From Chitinophaga deserti (GTDB lineage: Bacteria > Bacteroidota > Bacteroidia > Chitinophagales > Chitinophagaceae), in NCBI RefSeq assembly GCF_003149455.1, contig NZ_QFFK01000004.1:186001-250000 (forward strand): a DNA stretch of 64,000 nt, written 5' to 3'. Below, piece after piece: positions 1 through 9,027 of the stretch. The notes under the pieces were generated by a model, which did not search any database, was not told the DNA's origin, and saw nothing but the letters and a program-made list of their open reading frames with translations. A program made the translations under genes and the position numbers. Within the stretch, counting starts at the first letter, position 1. The number at the start of each line of letters is the position of its first letter.

Positions 1-1572
1 TATGTGATCGGGCTTGCCCGGAACATCTCAGGTGTTTCGCAGATAAAGGTGAAAGGTGCTGCGGGTACAGTATTGCGTTTGCGCCATGCAGAAAGGCTGG
101 ATTCTTCCGGGCATACCGATCAGTCTAACATCGACGTGCATTACCGGCCCACGGATGATAAAGACCCTTTCCAGACAGATATATTTATCCTTTCCGGGAA
201 AGGGGAGGAAACATTTATGCCGCGCTTTAATTACAAAGGCTTTCAGTATGTGGAAGTGGAAAGCAGCCAGCCGGTGGAGTTAAAAAAGGAAAGCCTGACG
301 GGATATTTTCTTCACAGCCGCGTGGCGCCTAATGGATTTGTAAACACCTCCAACCCGGTGATGAATAAGATCTGGGAGGCTACCAATAACTCTTATCTCT
401 CTAACCTCTTCGGCTATCCTACGGATTGTCCGCAGCGGGAGAAAAATGGTTGGACGGGCGATGCGCATCAGGCCATAGAAACCGCACTCTATAATTTCGA
501 CGGCATAACCGTTTACGAGAAATGGCTCAACGATCATTTCGATGAACAGCAGCCTAATGGCGTACTGCCTTCCATCATCCCAACTGGTGGTTGGGGGTAT
601 GAATGGGGGAACGGCCCGGACTGGACCAGTACCATTGCCATCATCCCCTGGAACATCTATCTTTTTTATGGCGATACCACGTTGCTGGCACGTTCGTACG
701 ACGGTATCCGCCGCTATGTGGATCATATCACAGACATCTCTCCATCAGGCATTACCACCTGGGGCCTGGGCGACTGGATACCCGTTAAATCCAAAACACC
801 GGTTCCCTTCACATCCACAGCTTTTTATTATGCCGATGTGGTGATACTTGCCAAAGCGGCGAAGATGCTGGGTAAAACGGCAGATCATGCTAAATACACT
901 GCACTTGCCGCATACATCCATCAGGCATTTAACGACCGCTATCTGAACCGTGCTGCCGGTATCTATGGCCAGGGTGTGCAAACCGAGCTGAGTGTGGCAT
1001 TGTACTGGGGGCTGGTACCGGATTCCCTGAAGGCCAAAGTAGCGGCCAATCTGTACAAAAGGGTAGAAGCAGATAATTTCCACCTCGATGTGGGCCTCAT
1101 TGGCAGTAAAACCATCCTTAATGCCCTCAGTGAAAACGGATTTGCCGATGCTGCCTGGAAGATAGCCGCGCAGGAAGATTATCCCAGCTGGGGCTGGTGG
1201 ATGAAGAACGGGGCAACCACCCTTTACGAGAACTGGCCCATCAATGCCAAAAGCGATATTTCCCTTAACCATATCATGTTCGGAGAGATTGGTGCCTGGC
1301 TGTATAAAGGCGTGGGCGGGATATTCCCGGATGAAACGAAGCCCGGTTTCCGGCATGTAAAAATGATCCCTCACTTCGTGAAAGGGCTCAGTCAGTTTGA
1401 AGCGCATCATGATGGCCCTTACGGCCGCATTACCTCCTCCTGGAAGCGGAAGGGCCGTACCGTACAATATACCCTTACCATTCCGCCGAATAGTACCGCC
1501 ACCTTACAACTGCCGGGTAAAGATGCCATAGCAGCAGGACCGGGTACGCACAGGTACGAGGTAAAGGAATAA
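1..1572 (+). CDS. Alpha-L-rhamnosidase, GH78 (5' end outside window)
   Basis: The reading frame is open to the left edge, so the N-terminus is missing; the visible part is about 523 residues. It begins inside the beta-sandwich domain that precedes the catalytic barrel (NISG, then KVKGAAGTVLRLRHAE). The signature YPTDCPQREKNGWTGDAH, 138-155 residues in, is typical of the GH78 (alpha/alpha)6-barrel and carries the acidic residues of the active site. The C-terminal beta-domain (GFRHVKMIPHF onward) is complete. Family members hydrolyse terminal alpha-L-rhamnose from pectic side chains, glycosides or gums, and in Bacteroidota usually act in the periplasm. The next gene on the same strand is a second glycoside-hydrolase-like protein, so this is probably the tail of a glycan-use operon that starts outside the window. 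The family call is firm; the substrate is inferred. Confidence 0.93.
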   Translation, partial: YVIGLARNISGVSQIKVKGAAGTVLRLRHAERLDSSGHTDQSNIDVHYRPTDDKDPFQTDIFILSGKGEETFMPRFNYKGFQYVEVESSQPVELKKESLTGYFLHSRVAPNGFVNTSNPVMNKIWEATNNSYLSNLFGYPTDCPQREKNGWTGDAHQAIETALYNFDGITVYEKWLNDHFDEQQPNGVLPSIIPTGGWGYEWGNGPDWTSTIAIIPWNIYLFYGDTTLLARSYDGIRRYVDHITDISPSGITTWGLGDWIPVKSKTPVPFTSTAFYYADVVILAKAAKMLGKTADHAKYTALAAYIHQAFNDRYLNRAAGIYGQGVQTELSVALYWGLVPDSLKAKVAANLYKRVEADNFHLDVGLIGSKTILNALSENGFADAAWKIAAQEDYPSWGWWMKNGATTLYENWPINAKSDISLNHIMFGEIGAWLYKGVGGIFPDETKPGFRHVKMIPHFVKGLSQFEAHHDGPYGRITSSWKRKGRTVQYTLTIPPNSTATLQLPGKDAIAAGPGTHRYEVKE

Positions 1573-1653
1573 AACGGGGGCTGGGTCAAAAAAGCATCTG
1601 TTTATATCAAAACGATGCAATATGTATTGGGCTCTGCGCGGTATATTCACGGT

Positions 1654-4275
1654 ATGACCCGTATGATTTGCCGGCTGTTGCCCGTTTTATTGCTACTCAT
1701 TGATCTCCAGAAAGCGGATGCGCAAAGCACACCGCCTCCTTCCCGTGTTACTGATGTATGGATCGTGGTGAAGAGCCACTTCGACCTGGGGTTTACCGAC
1801 CTGGCCGAGAATGTGTTTGAACGTTACCGTACCGAAATGATGGATAATGCCCTTGGGGTAATGGCTGCTAACCGGTTATTGCCGGCAGAGCAGCGTTTCG
1901 TATGGACCGTTCCCGGCTGGCCTCTTTGGGCGCAGATGCTGGGACCGAAACAAACACCGGAACGAAGAGCTAAAATTGAACAGGCCGTAAGGGAAGGCGC
2001 GCTTGCTCCGCATGCCCTTGCGTTTACAACCCATACGGAATCACTGGAGCCGGAAGAAATTGTGCGGGGTATGGGCTATGCTGCTCAGATTGCCCGCAAG
2101 TACGGCCGCCCTTTGCCTGTTGCCGCTAAAATGACGGATGTTCCTTCTCACAGCTGGGTAATGCCAACCATTCTGCGGCATGCCGGTATCAAATTTCTAC
2201 ATATAGGCGTGAACCCTGCCAGTCAGTACCCCCGCGTACCACAGTTATTCTGGTGGCAGGGGGCCGATGGTTCAAAAGTATTGTGCGGTTATACCATCGA
2301 TTACGGCAGCAGTTTATTACCTCCTGCAGACTGGCCCTGCCGCAACTACCTGTCGATGATTATGGCTGGTGATAACCATGGTCCTCCCAAACCGGAGGAT
2401 GTGGAGAAATGGCGTAAAGAATATGAGACCAAAATGCCCGGTGTTAAAGTGCACTTCGGTACCCTCGACGATTTCGCCAATGCAGTATTGGCAGAAAAGC
2501 CACAGCTCCCTGTGGTACGGGGTGATATGCCGGATACCTGGATCCATGGCCTGATGTCGATGCCGCAGGCTACCATCGCAGCGAGAAATGCCCGTCCGCT
2601 GGAATCCTCACTGGAAACATTCGATTCGCATGTAAAAGCCTGGGGCATTACTACCGGTGATGTTACCGCGCCGCTGGAAAAAGCATTTGAACAAAGCCTG
2701 CTGTATGGTGAACATACCTGGGGCATGAATGCAGAATATGGCCCACGGAGGTTGTATGGCAACGACTGGAAGAAATGGATGGCCGATCTGGAAAAGGAAC
2801 CGCTGCCACCCGGTGGAGACTATTCCCGTTTGCCAAGAGGCAGCAAGCGTAAATGGATGCAGTCGTACGAAGATCATGCGGGTTATGCCAAGAATGCCGC
2901 AGCTATCGTGCATCATGAACTGGATGCAAGGCTTCAGCAACTGGCAGCCGCTGTCAGCAAAAAAGGGGTGTTGATTTACAACCCGCTCCCCTGGAAACGT
3001 TCCGGCATGGCTGATGTGAATGGCAAAAGTGTTTTTGTGGCAGATGTTCCGGCCAACGGGTATACAACCGTTACTATCGATACGCAGCAGGTACAGAAAC
3101 AGGCTGCTGATGTTTTGGAAACACCCTACTTCCGCATCCGTTTCGATCTGAAGAAAGGAGGGATCATTTCCTGTATAAACAAGGCCGATGGCAGAGAACT
3201 GGCAGATACCTCATCCGGTTACGCTTTAGGGCAGTTCCTGCATGAAAGATTCAGCACGAAAGAAGTATACGACCGTTTTTTCTATAAATACTCCCGCATA
3301 CACGATGGCTGGGGACTGAACGATATCGGAAAGCCGGGTATGCCCGATGCTTCTGTTATACCTTACAGTACCTACACACCGGCTTCCTGGAGCATGGAAG
3401 CAACTACATCAGCATCGGAAGATGTGGTGAAACTGACCGCACTGGAAACTGCTGGACTGGCAAACGGTTATTCCATTACCTTTTCATTCCCCAAACACAA
3501 ACCATATATCGATGTGAGCTGGGATGTGAAGGATAAAACACCTGAAAAGCATCCTGAAGGCGGATGGCTTTGCTTTCCGTTCAGGGTAGAGGATGCCCGT
3601 TATATGATGGGCCGTCCGGGTGCGCCTGCAGACCCCGCTAAGGATTTCGTGGAAGGCACCAACCGTCATTTGCAGGCCGTAAGTACCGGCGTGCTGATTA
3701 CAGGCGCTAAGGGAGGAGCAGGTGTTTGTCCCATAGATGTACCGCTGGTATCATTGGGAGAACCGGGCCTGTGGCGCTACAGCCAGCAGGATGTGGCACG
3801 CCGGCCATCGGTGTTCGTAAACCTGTATAACAACATGTGGAATACCAACTTCCCGTTATGGCAGGAAGGCAGCTGGCGTGTAAGGGTGCGGGTATGGCCG
3901 GCAGGTGAGAAAGACGGGGCTAAAGACCTGGCTGTTCAATCCTGGGAAGCACGCCTGCCATTGATGGCCATTGCCACGCAGGGCGGCGGGAAACTGCCTG
4001 CTTCAGCAGATGGACTGGAAGTATCCCGGAAAGGAGTACTGGTAACTGCTTTTGGTAAAAGCGCACTTTCCGGTGGCAAACAGGCGCTGCGGTTATGGGA
4101 CCAGTCAGGAGAAGGTGGAGTGGTTACCGTCCGTTTCCCGCGTTCCATGAAATACCGTACGGCAACACCTGTAGATCTCCGTGGTGAGAGAACCGGGCCG
4201 CCGGTACAGATAAAGCAACAAGTGCTACGTTTGGAATTGCAGGCGTATGCACCCGCCAGCTGGTTACTGGATTAA
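1654..4275 (+). CDS. GH38-like glycoside hydrolase (DUF5054 type), secreted
   Basis: About 873 residues from the chosen start. An in-frame ATG exists at 1615, but the ATG at 1654 (or 1663) puts a normal signal peptide first (MICRLLPVLLLLIDLQKADA, then QS). The N-terminal half resembles the GH38 catalytic domain: SHFDLGFTD carries the HxD metal ligands, DVPSHSW is the equivalent of the nucleophile region, and GEHTWGMNAEYG supplies a further His. The C-terminal half looks like the beta-sandwich of this group. GH38 enzymes are Zn-dependent alpha-mannosidases; proteins of this subgroup are usually annotated DUF5054 and their substrate is not settled. The gene follows the rhamnosidase by 81 bp on the same strand, so the two may act on one heteropolysaccharide. 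Confidence is good for a GH38-like fold and low for a specific sugar. Confidence 0.8.
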   Translation: MTRMICRLLPVLLLLIDLQKADAQSTPPPSRVTDVWIVVKSHFDLGFTDLAENVFERYRTEMMDNALGVMAANRLLPAEQRFVWTVPGWPLWAQMLGPKQTPERRAKIEQAVREGALAPHALAFTTHTESLEPEEIVRGMGYAAQIARKYGRPLPVAAKMTDVPSHSWVMPTILRHAGIKFLHIGVNPASQYPRVPQLFWWQGADGSKVLCGYTIDYGSSLLPPADWPCRNYLSMIMAGDNHGPPKPEDVEKWRKEYETKMPGVKVHFGTLDDFANAVLAEKPQLPVVRGDMPDTWIHGLMSMPQATIAARNARPLESSLETFDSHVKAWGITTGDVTAPLEKAFEQSLLYGEHTWGMNAEYGPRRLYGNDWKKWMADLEKEPLPPGGDYSRLPRGSKRKWMQSYEDHAGYAKNAAAIVHHELDARLQQLAAAVSKKGVLIYNPLPWKRSGMADVNGKSVFVADVPANGYTTVTIDTQQVQKQAADVLETPYFRIRFDLKKGGIISCINKADGRELADTSSGYALGQFLHERFSTKEVYDRFFYKYSRIHDGWGLNDIGKPGMPDASVIPYSTYTPASWSMEATTSASEDVVKLTALETAGLANGYSITFSFPKHKPYIDVSWDVKDKTPEKHPEGGWLCFPFRVEDARYMMGRPGAPADPAKDFVEGTNRHLQAVSTGVLITGAKGGAGVCPIDVPLVSLGEPGLWRYSQQDVARRPSVFVNLYNNMWNTNFPLWQEGSWRVRVRVWPAGEKDGAKDLAVQSWEARLPLMAIATQGGGKLPASADGLEVSRKGVLVTAFGKSALSGGKQALRLWDQSGEGGVVTVRFPRSMKYRTATPVDLRGERTGPPVQIKQQVLRLELQAYAPASWLLD

Positions 4276-4290
4276 AGTAATGGTGAAATG

Positions 4291-4320
4291 AAAAGCCTGC
4301 CGTGCACGGTTCTGGCAGGC
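4291..4320 (-). terminator. Probable intrinsic terminator of poxB
   Basis: GCCTGCC (4295-4301) pairs with GGCAGGC (4314-4320). On the minus strand the hairpin is followed by CTTTTCATTT. It lies between the convergent GH38-like gene and poxB. The 12-nt loop and short T tract make it only moderately strong. Confidence 0.5.
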
Positions 4321-4361
4321 AGGCTTGCGGTTGCCAGGGGTAACTGGCATGTGAGGGGTTT

Positions 4362-6101
4362 TCAAAGTAATTCCTTCGCGTGGCGGATGTTGCTTTTGAT
4401 GGTTTCCCATACTTCTTCGAACTCGCCGTTCAGCATTAGTTTCGTCATAGTGGCTGCCATGCCTTTTACCTGTGCCAGCTTTATTTTAGGCGGCATGGCG
4501 AGGGCATTGGGATCGGTCATGATATTCAGTAATACGGGGCCGGTTTGTTGGAGGGCCTGTGCGATGGCATCCGTTACCCGGTCGGGCTGCGATATGGTGA
4601 TGCCGGGTATTCCGTAAGCCTGTGCCAGCATAGCAAAATCAGGATTGTGCATGTCGGTTTGCCAGTCGGGCAGGCCGGCTACTTCCATTTCCAGTTTCAC
4701 CATGCCCAGCGAGCGGTTGTTAAACACTACGATCTTTACAGGTAGTTTGTATTGGGCAATGGTGGCAAGATCGCCCGTGGTCATGGAAAGCCCGCCATCG
4801 CCGCACAATGCAATTACCATACGCTCAGGCGCACAGAGCGCGGCACCTATGGCCTGTGGTAATGCGTTGGCCATGGAGCCATGATTAAAGGAACCCAGCA
4901 GCGCACGGCCACCGGTAGAAGATATGTACCGGGCCGCCCATACACAGGTCATACCGGTATCTACTGTAAATATTGTATTGGGCGGAGCCTGATCATCGAA
5001 CGTGGCGGCTACGAATTCGGGATGGATCTTGTTTTCGCTGCCGATATCTTTTACATAGGACTGCAGGCGGTCTTTCACCTTTTCATATATCTTCAGTTCA
5101 TCTTCCAGGAAATCTTTATTGGTCTTTTGCTGCAGCAGGGGCAGCAATGCGGCAATGGTTTCGCGGATGGTGCCATGAAGCCCCTGGTGCAATGCGGCTC
5201 TGCGGCCCAGCCGTTCTGCCTGTGCATCGATCTGGATCACGCGGATATTATCGGGCAGGAAAGGCGTATAGGGGAAATCGGTGCCTAACAGCAGCAGGGT
5301 ATCGGCATGGTGCATGGCATGATAAGCGGAGGGGAGCCCCAGCAGGCCGGTCATGCCTACTTCGAAGGGGTTATCGTGCTGCACGGCCATTTTGCCCCGG
5401 AAAGAGTATCCTACGGGCGCCTGAAGGGCATTGGCCAGGTCCAGCACCTCGGGGTGTGCACCGGTGGCACCTATGCCACAGAAGATGGTGACTTTCTCAC
5501 TGGCATTTAATGTTTCCGCCAGCTGCGTCATTTCCTCAGATGATGGGATGATGCCGGATTGGGTGAGGAACAAGGAGTTGGATGTTTCTGCCTTTACTGC
5601 ATCCTGTTCCGACACATCGCCCGGGAGGCCAAGTACGGTTACACCGTTACGGCTTACGGCAGTTTGCATGGCCATCTGCAGCATACGGGGCACCTGCGCG
5701 GGCGTGGTTGCCATTTCGCAATAATAACTGCAATCGCTGAAAAGCTTATGGATATTGGTTTCCTGGAAATACCCGGTGCCGAATTCCCCGGTAGGGATGG
5801 CGGAAGCAATAGCCAGCACAGGAGCGCCGGAGCGGTGTGCATCATAAAGGCCATTGATGAGATGTACATGGCCGGGGCCACAGCTTCCCGCGCAGCAGGC
5901 TATCTTACCCGTCAGCTGGGCTTCTGCTCCGGCTGCATAAGCAGCGGTTTCCTCGTGCCGTACATGGATCCACTGGATGCTGCCGTCGCGCCGGATGGCA
6001 TCGTTGAGATGGTTGAGACTGTCGCCCGTGACGGCGTAAATCCTTTCCACACCTGCGGCGCGGAGCATTTGTACGATCTGTTCAGCTACGGTTTGGGCCA
6101 T
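4362..6101 (-). CDS. poxB: Thiamine-diphosphate-dependent pyruvate oxidase / pyruvate:quinone oxidoreductase
   Basis: 579 residues, close to E. coli PoxB (572). The three domains of the family are in order: an N-terminal pyrimidine-binding domain with the activating Glu (RHEETAAYAAGAEAQL) and the strongly PoxB-like CCAGSCGPGHVHLINGLYD; a central FAD-binding-type domain; and a C-terminal diphosphate-binding domain with GDGGLSMTTGDLATIAQY ending in NN. PoxB decarboxylates pyruvate to acetate and CO2 and passes electrons to the quinone pool at the membrane. The C-terminus (PPKIKLAQVKG then an amphipathic stretch) resembles the lipid-activated tail of PoxB. It is transcribed divergently from a DUF4345 gene across a 153-bp gap that holds a perfect inverted repeat. 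A related ThDP enzyme such as acetolactate synthase is unlikely given the PoxB-specific motifs. Confidence 0.9.
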   Translation of the reverse strand: MAQTVAEQIVQMLRAAGVERIYAVTGDSLNHLNDAIRRDGSIQWIHVRHEETAAYAAGAEAQLTGKIACCAGSCGPGHVHLINGLYDAHRSGAPVLAIASAIPTGEFGTGYFQETNIHKLFSDCSYYCEMATTPAQVPRMLQMAMQTAVSRNGVTVLGLPGDVSEQDAVKAETSNSLFLTQSGIIPSSEEMTQLAETLNASEKVTIFCGIGATGAHPEVLDLANALQAPVGYSFRGKMAVQHDNPFEVGMTGLLGLPSAYHAMHHADTLLLLGTDFPYTPFLPDNIRVIQIDAQAERLGRRAALHQGLHGTIRETIAALLPLLQQKTNKDFLEDELKIYEKVKDRLQSYVKDIGSENKIHPEFVAATFDDQAPPNTIFTVDTGMTCVWAARYISSTGGRALLGSFNHGSMANALPQAIGAALCAPERMVIALCGDGGLSMTTGDLATIAQYKLPVKIVVFNNRSLGMVKLEMEVAGLPDWQTDMHNPDFAMLAQAYGIPGITISQPDRVTDAIAQALQQTGPVLLNIMTDPNALAMPPKIKLAQVKGMAATMTKLMLNGEFEEVWETIKSNIRHAKELL

Positions 6102-6176
6102 GGGATTATTCGATTTTCTCTGTTATAACAGGATTTAAGCGGAATGGTTCTCCCTGATTGGCACTCTTCAGGGTAA

Positions 6177-6200
6177 AAATCTTGGTAAGCGCCAAGATTT
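6177..6200. promoter_or_regulatory. Perfect 9-bp inverted repeat in a divergent promoter region
   Basis: AAATCTTGG (6177-6185), spacer TAAGCG, CCAAGATTT (6192-6200). It is centred in the gap between the diverging poxB and DUF4345 genes, with no T tract, so an operator for a dimeric repressor is a better reading than a terminator. The regulator is unknown. Confidence 0.45.
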
Positions 6201-6254
6201 ATGTTGCGGGCATAGGGCAATTTTGTGCCGTTAATAAATCAAATCTCATATAAC

Positions 6255-6671
6255 ATGAAGCAACAAAAAACACTCCTCATCCTTTCCCGCATTTATATTT
6301 TCTTTTCTGCGGCCAGCTTACTGTATGTGAGCATCATGGCATTTTTCAGTCCGCAGGCTGTGATGGATCTCGTACAGGTAAAGCTGCCTAACCCCGATTC
6401 TTTCAGTTCCATCCGCGGTGTTTACGGCGGTGTGGGCTTAACCATTGTAATTATGCTGGTGCGCTGGGCGCTGCGTGATCAGAAGCAGGGCCTGGTATTC
6501 CTGACCATGCTGTGGGGGTTCTATGCTTTATCGCGCCTGATGACCCTGGGCATTGAAGGGCCGCTTGGCGCATTCGGGCAGCAATGGCTCATGACCGAAA
6601 CTATTCTCTTTGCCTTTGGAACAGTGTTGCTGCTGTTCCAGATGAGAGCCGCCCGTTTAGCAAGGGCGTAA
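6255..6671 (+). CDS. DUF4345 family membrane protein
   Basis: 138 residues from the ATG at 6255; an upstream in-frame start at 6225 would only add ten non-conserved residues. Four hydrophobic segments are visible: about residues 8-28, 50-70 (YGGVGLTIVIMLVRWAL), 75-95 and 112-130. The RGVYGGVGLTIVIM core is characteristic of the DUF4345 family of small four-helix inner-membrane proteins. No biochemical function is established for the family. It stands alone, divergent from poxB, and its stop codon overlaps the start of a 72-nt repeated element that ends in an intrinsic terminator. The family call is good; the role is unknown. Confidence 0.75.
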   Translation: MKQQKTLLILSRIYIFFSAASLLYVSIMAFFSPQAVMDLVQVKLPNPDSFSSIRGVYGGVGLTIVIMLVRWALRDQKQGLVFLTMLWGFYALSRLMTLGIEGPLGAFGQQWLMTETILFAFGTVLLLFQMRAARLARA

Positions 6672-6739
6672 ACGATCTGCACATAGGCATGTGTGCGGAG
6701 AGATCCATACCGGCGGGCGCATGGCCTGCCGGTTTTTTT
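6666..6739 (+). repeat. Structured repeat, copy 1, ending in an intrinsic terminator
   Basis: A 72-nt element that recurs at 16834-16905 with about seven substitutions. The 5' half contains a small hairpin (GCACAT, loop AGGC, ATGTGT); the 3' half is a 9-bp terminator stem, 6710-6718 pairing with 6724-6732 around GCATG, followed by seven T. The stop codon of the DUF4345 gene lies inside the element. Conservation of the part upstream of the terminator hairpin suggests more than a plain terminator. Confidence 0.75.
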
Positions 6740-6988
6740 ATTTGCATATCACTGCTGTATAATAGCGCCCATGCAAAAAAAGCATTGGTTATAATCAAAA
6801 TCGGCCAGCATTCCTGTTGGGGAGGAAGATAAATTACAAACCGGACCATCCTGCCCGATGCAGGGACATTTAACCACATACCATATGAGAAAAGTTCAGC
6901 ATGAAATTCCGCCTGGTGAAGTATAAACCGGTTTCACGGTACTATAAACATCTAAAATGTCCGGGTTTAAAATTTCAAAGCAGTCCAC
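6740..6988. other. Intergenic stretch without a visible gene
   Basis: The gap between the repeat-terminator and the sigma factor gene presumably holds the sigma promoter. No convincing TTTG-N19-TAnnTTTG pair, hairpin or small reading frame with family features was found. Confidence 0.4.
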
Positions 6989-7600
6989 GTGATCGTTGAA
7001 ACAGACAATTATCTGCATAGGGTAGCAGATGGCGACCCCTCCGCCTTCCGCCAGCTTTTTGACCGATATTCCGACAGGGTGTTCGGGGTAGCCATGAATT
7101 ATACCAAATCGCATACTCTGGCCGAAGAGGCCGTTCAGGAAATATTTCTGAAGCTATGGACAAAACGTGCCTCCCTGCCGGCGATTGTACAGCTGGAATC
7201 CTACATCTTTATCCTTGCCCGCAACCATGTCCTCAATGTGCTGAGAGGCATCGCCCAGGAAAAAGCCTATTTACGTGAACAGCTGCAGACCGCAGTTCCG
7301 GAAGGGCCGCCTGCTCCGGCTTCCCTCGTTATGCGCAAGCAATCCCTCGAAATACTGGAAGCGGCGCTGCAACTCCTTCCGGCTCAGCAAAGAACCGTAT
7401 TCCGCCTCACCCAGCAAATGGGGTACAGTCTTCCCGAAGCAGCGGCGGAACTGGGGCTTTCCCGCAATACTGTCCGCAATCACCTTGCCCGTGCCATGGC
7501 CTTCCTGCGCAGCCATGTAAGCAAACAGGAAAACATCATTCCGCTTATTTTATTATTTCCTGCAGAATTTTCTTCCTGGCACTGGTACACTTTGATGTAA
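6989..7600 (+). CDS. FecI-type ECF RNA polymerase sigma factor (locus 1)
   Basis: 203 residues from a GTG start. Sigma-70 region 2 is recognisable at the N-terminus (AFRQLFDRYSDRVFGVAMNY, then AEEAVQEIFLKLW), and region 4 near the C-terminus has the helix-turn-helix YSLPEAAAELGLSRNTVRNH. There is no region 3, as expected for ECF sigmas. The protein ends in an unusual hydrophobic tail (IIPLILLFPAEF) also seen in related Bacteroidota sigmas. It lies 37 bp upstream of a FecR anti-sigma gene, and a SusC receptor with an N-terminal STN signalling domain follows. The classical model applies: substrate-bound SusC signals through its STN domain to FecR, which releases this sigma to transcribe the receptor operon. 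That role is inferred from family and order. Confidence 0.9.
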   Translation: MIVETDNYLHRVADGDPSAFRQLFDRYSDRVFGVAMNYTKSHTLAEEAVQEIFLKLWTKRASLPAIVQLESYIFILARNHVLNVLRGIAQEKAYLREQLQTAVPEGPPAPASLVMRKQSLEILEAALQLLPAQQRTVFRLTQQMGYSLPEAAAELGLSRNTVRNHLARAMAFLRSHVSKQENIIPLILLFPAEFSSWHWYTLM

Positions 7601-7637
7601 CCCGTGTCTTTATACCTGATTACATACCTGATGGTTC

Positions 7638-8786
7638 ATGAATGATACTAACCGGGAAACTCCGGATTTTAATGTTTTGCTGGAGAAATATCTTGCCGGC
7701 AGTATTTCGGAAGAGGAAACCGGAATGATGTTCAGCATGCTGCCCGACAGCGAAAAGGAACTGGGAGACCATCTGATGGAAGCCCTGCATTCAGGCCGGT
7801 TCGACGGGCAAACGGATGCTGCCCTGCGCAACCGTCTCTTTGCCCGGTTACCCATCCACCGGCAGCGCCGCTTTCAGATAAACCGCTGGTGGCAGGCCGC
7901 CGCAGCTGCTGTACTAATAACGGTAGCAGGTACTTTGATCTGGACGGACCGGCATGCTGAGGTAAAGCAACCACAGGTTGCCGAAACGGTACCCGTCATC
8001 CCTGCCGGCAATAAGGCTGTACTCATACTGGGGAATGGCAACGTTATCCAGCTCGATAGTGTGGCTAATGGCACACTGGCGCAACAGGGAGGCACATCCG
8101 TATCTAAAGTGCACAGCGGCCTGCTGGCATATGGCGCCAACGATCCTGCTGCAGGCGGCACGGTATACCATACCATCGCAACGCCGAAAGGTGGTACCTA
8201 TGCCGTGGTGTTGCCGGACGGGAGTAAAGCCTGGCTTAACGCCGCATCATCTATCCGCTTCCCCACTACATTCGATAATACAAGAAAGGTGGAAGTAACG
8301 GGTGAGGCATATTTCGAAATAACGAAGCATCCCGGTTCCAGGTTTGAAGTTTTGGCAAAAGGAACGAAAGTGACGGTTCTGGGAACGAAGTTTAATGTGA
8401 AGGCATATGCTGATGAACAGTCCACAAGAATCACACTGGTGGAAGGATCGGTGCGGTTTGCCGCAGGGCGCGACAGCTCACTGCTTAAACCGGGTGAGCA
8501 GGCTATTGCGGGAGATAACCAGTTCCGGATAGCTCCGGCAGATATGGAAGCAGTGCTGGCCTGGCGGAATGGGATGTTCCATTTCGATGACCAGCCCCTT
8601 GCTGACATTATGCGGGAGATAGGCCGATGGTACGATGTGGAAGTAAAATATTACGGCAATACCGCCAGCCGCCGCTTTACCGGCATTATGCGCCGCAGCG
8701 GAAGCATTGATGATGTGCTGAAGTTCATGCAGCTTGCCGGTATCAGCAGCGTAATAGAAAACCGGACCATTATTATGAAGCAGTAA
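7638..8786 (+). CDS. FecR-type anti-sigma factor (locus 1)
   Basis: 382 residues. An N-terminal cytoplasmic sigma-binding region (LEKYLAGSISEEE) is followed by a single membrane helix (WWQAAAAAVLITVAGTLIW, about residues 83-101) and a periplasmic FecR domain. The FecR core is visible as TPKGGTYAVVLPDGSKAWLNAAS, TFDNTRKVEVTGEAYFE and VTVLGTKFNVKAY, then the C-terminal domain that contacts the receptor's STN domain (FHFDDQPLADIMREIGRWYDVEV). It holds the upstream ECF sigma inactive at the inner membrane until the SusC signal arrives. The gene is followed by a 175-bp gap carrying a candidate antisense RNA rather than running straight into susC. Confidence 0.93.
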   Translation: MNDTNRETPDFNVLLEKYLAGSISEEETGMMFSMLPDSEKELGDHLMEALHSGRFDGQTDAALRNRLFARLPIHRQRRFQINRWWQAAAAAVLITVAGTLIWTDRHAEVKQPQVAETVPVIPAGNKAVLILGNGNVIQLDSVANGTLAQQGGTSVSKVHSGLLAYGANDPAAGGTVYHTIATPKGGTYAVVLPDGSKAWLNAASSIRFPTTFDNTRKVEVTGEAYFEITKHPGSRFEVLAKGTKVTVLGTKFNVKAYADEQSTRITLVEGSVRFAAGRDSSLLKPGEQAIAGDNQFRIAPADMEAVLAWRNGMFHFDDQPLADIMREIGRWYDVEVKYYGNTASRRFTGIMRRSGSIDDVLKFMQLAGISSVIENRTIIMKQ

Positions 8787-8815
8787 AATCAATTTCACGT
8801 ATACAGGCATGACCC

Positions 8816-8950
8816 AAAAAAAACCGTTCCATGAGGAAGACGGAACGGCTGACTATTGGGTGATGCCGGCCGGTTAAGCCGGTAATAAACAATTGTTGGA
8901 AAGTTTATTTATCAAACCCAAGTACCGCAACGATTTGACAGTGGCGGCCT
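8816..8950 (-). ncRNA. Candidate cis-antisense small RNA upstream of susC (DonS-like position)
   Basis: On the minus strand a perfect TAnnTTTG -7 element (TACATTTG, complement of 8955-8962) precedes about 130 nt that end in an intrinsic terminator: CCGTTCC, 11-nt loop, GGAACGG (8848-8824), then eight U (8823-8816). The same arrangement occurs in the other fecR-susC gap at 44345-44437. The two share CATACnTTTG at the promoter and a related segment just downstream (TTGGG...ATAAA...TTC). DonS of Bacteroides fragilis, a repressor of its polysaccharide locus, sits in this position and orientation. Transcription has not been shown. The -33 element is weak, so the ends are approximate. Confidence 0.6.
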
Positions 8951-9027
8951 AAAACAAATGTATGCATTTACAACCAAAGTCGTACCGGCCCGGAGGGTAC
9001 GGTAAGCGCTTCATTTCAAAATTAGCC

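Noticed and set aside
8962..9027. Upstream start for SusC of locus 1 (and the similar one at 44446)
   Set aside because: Both upstream ATGs coincide with the TAnnTTTG box of the candidate antisense units and precede the signal peptides by 22 and 41 residues.
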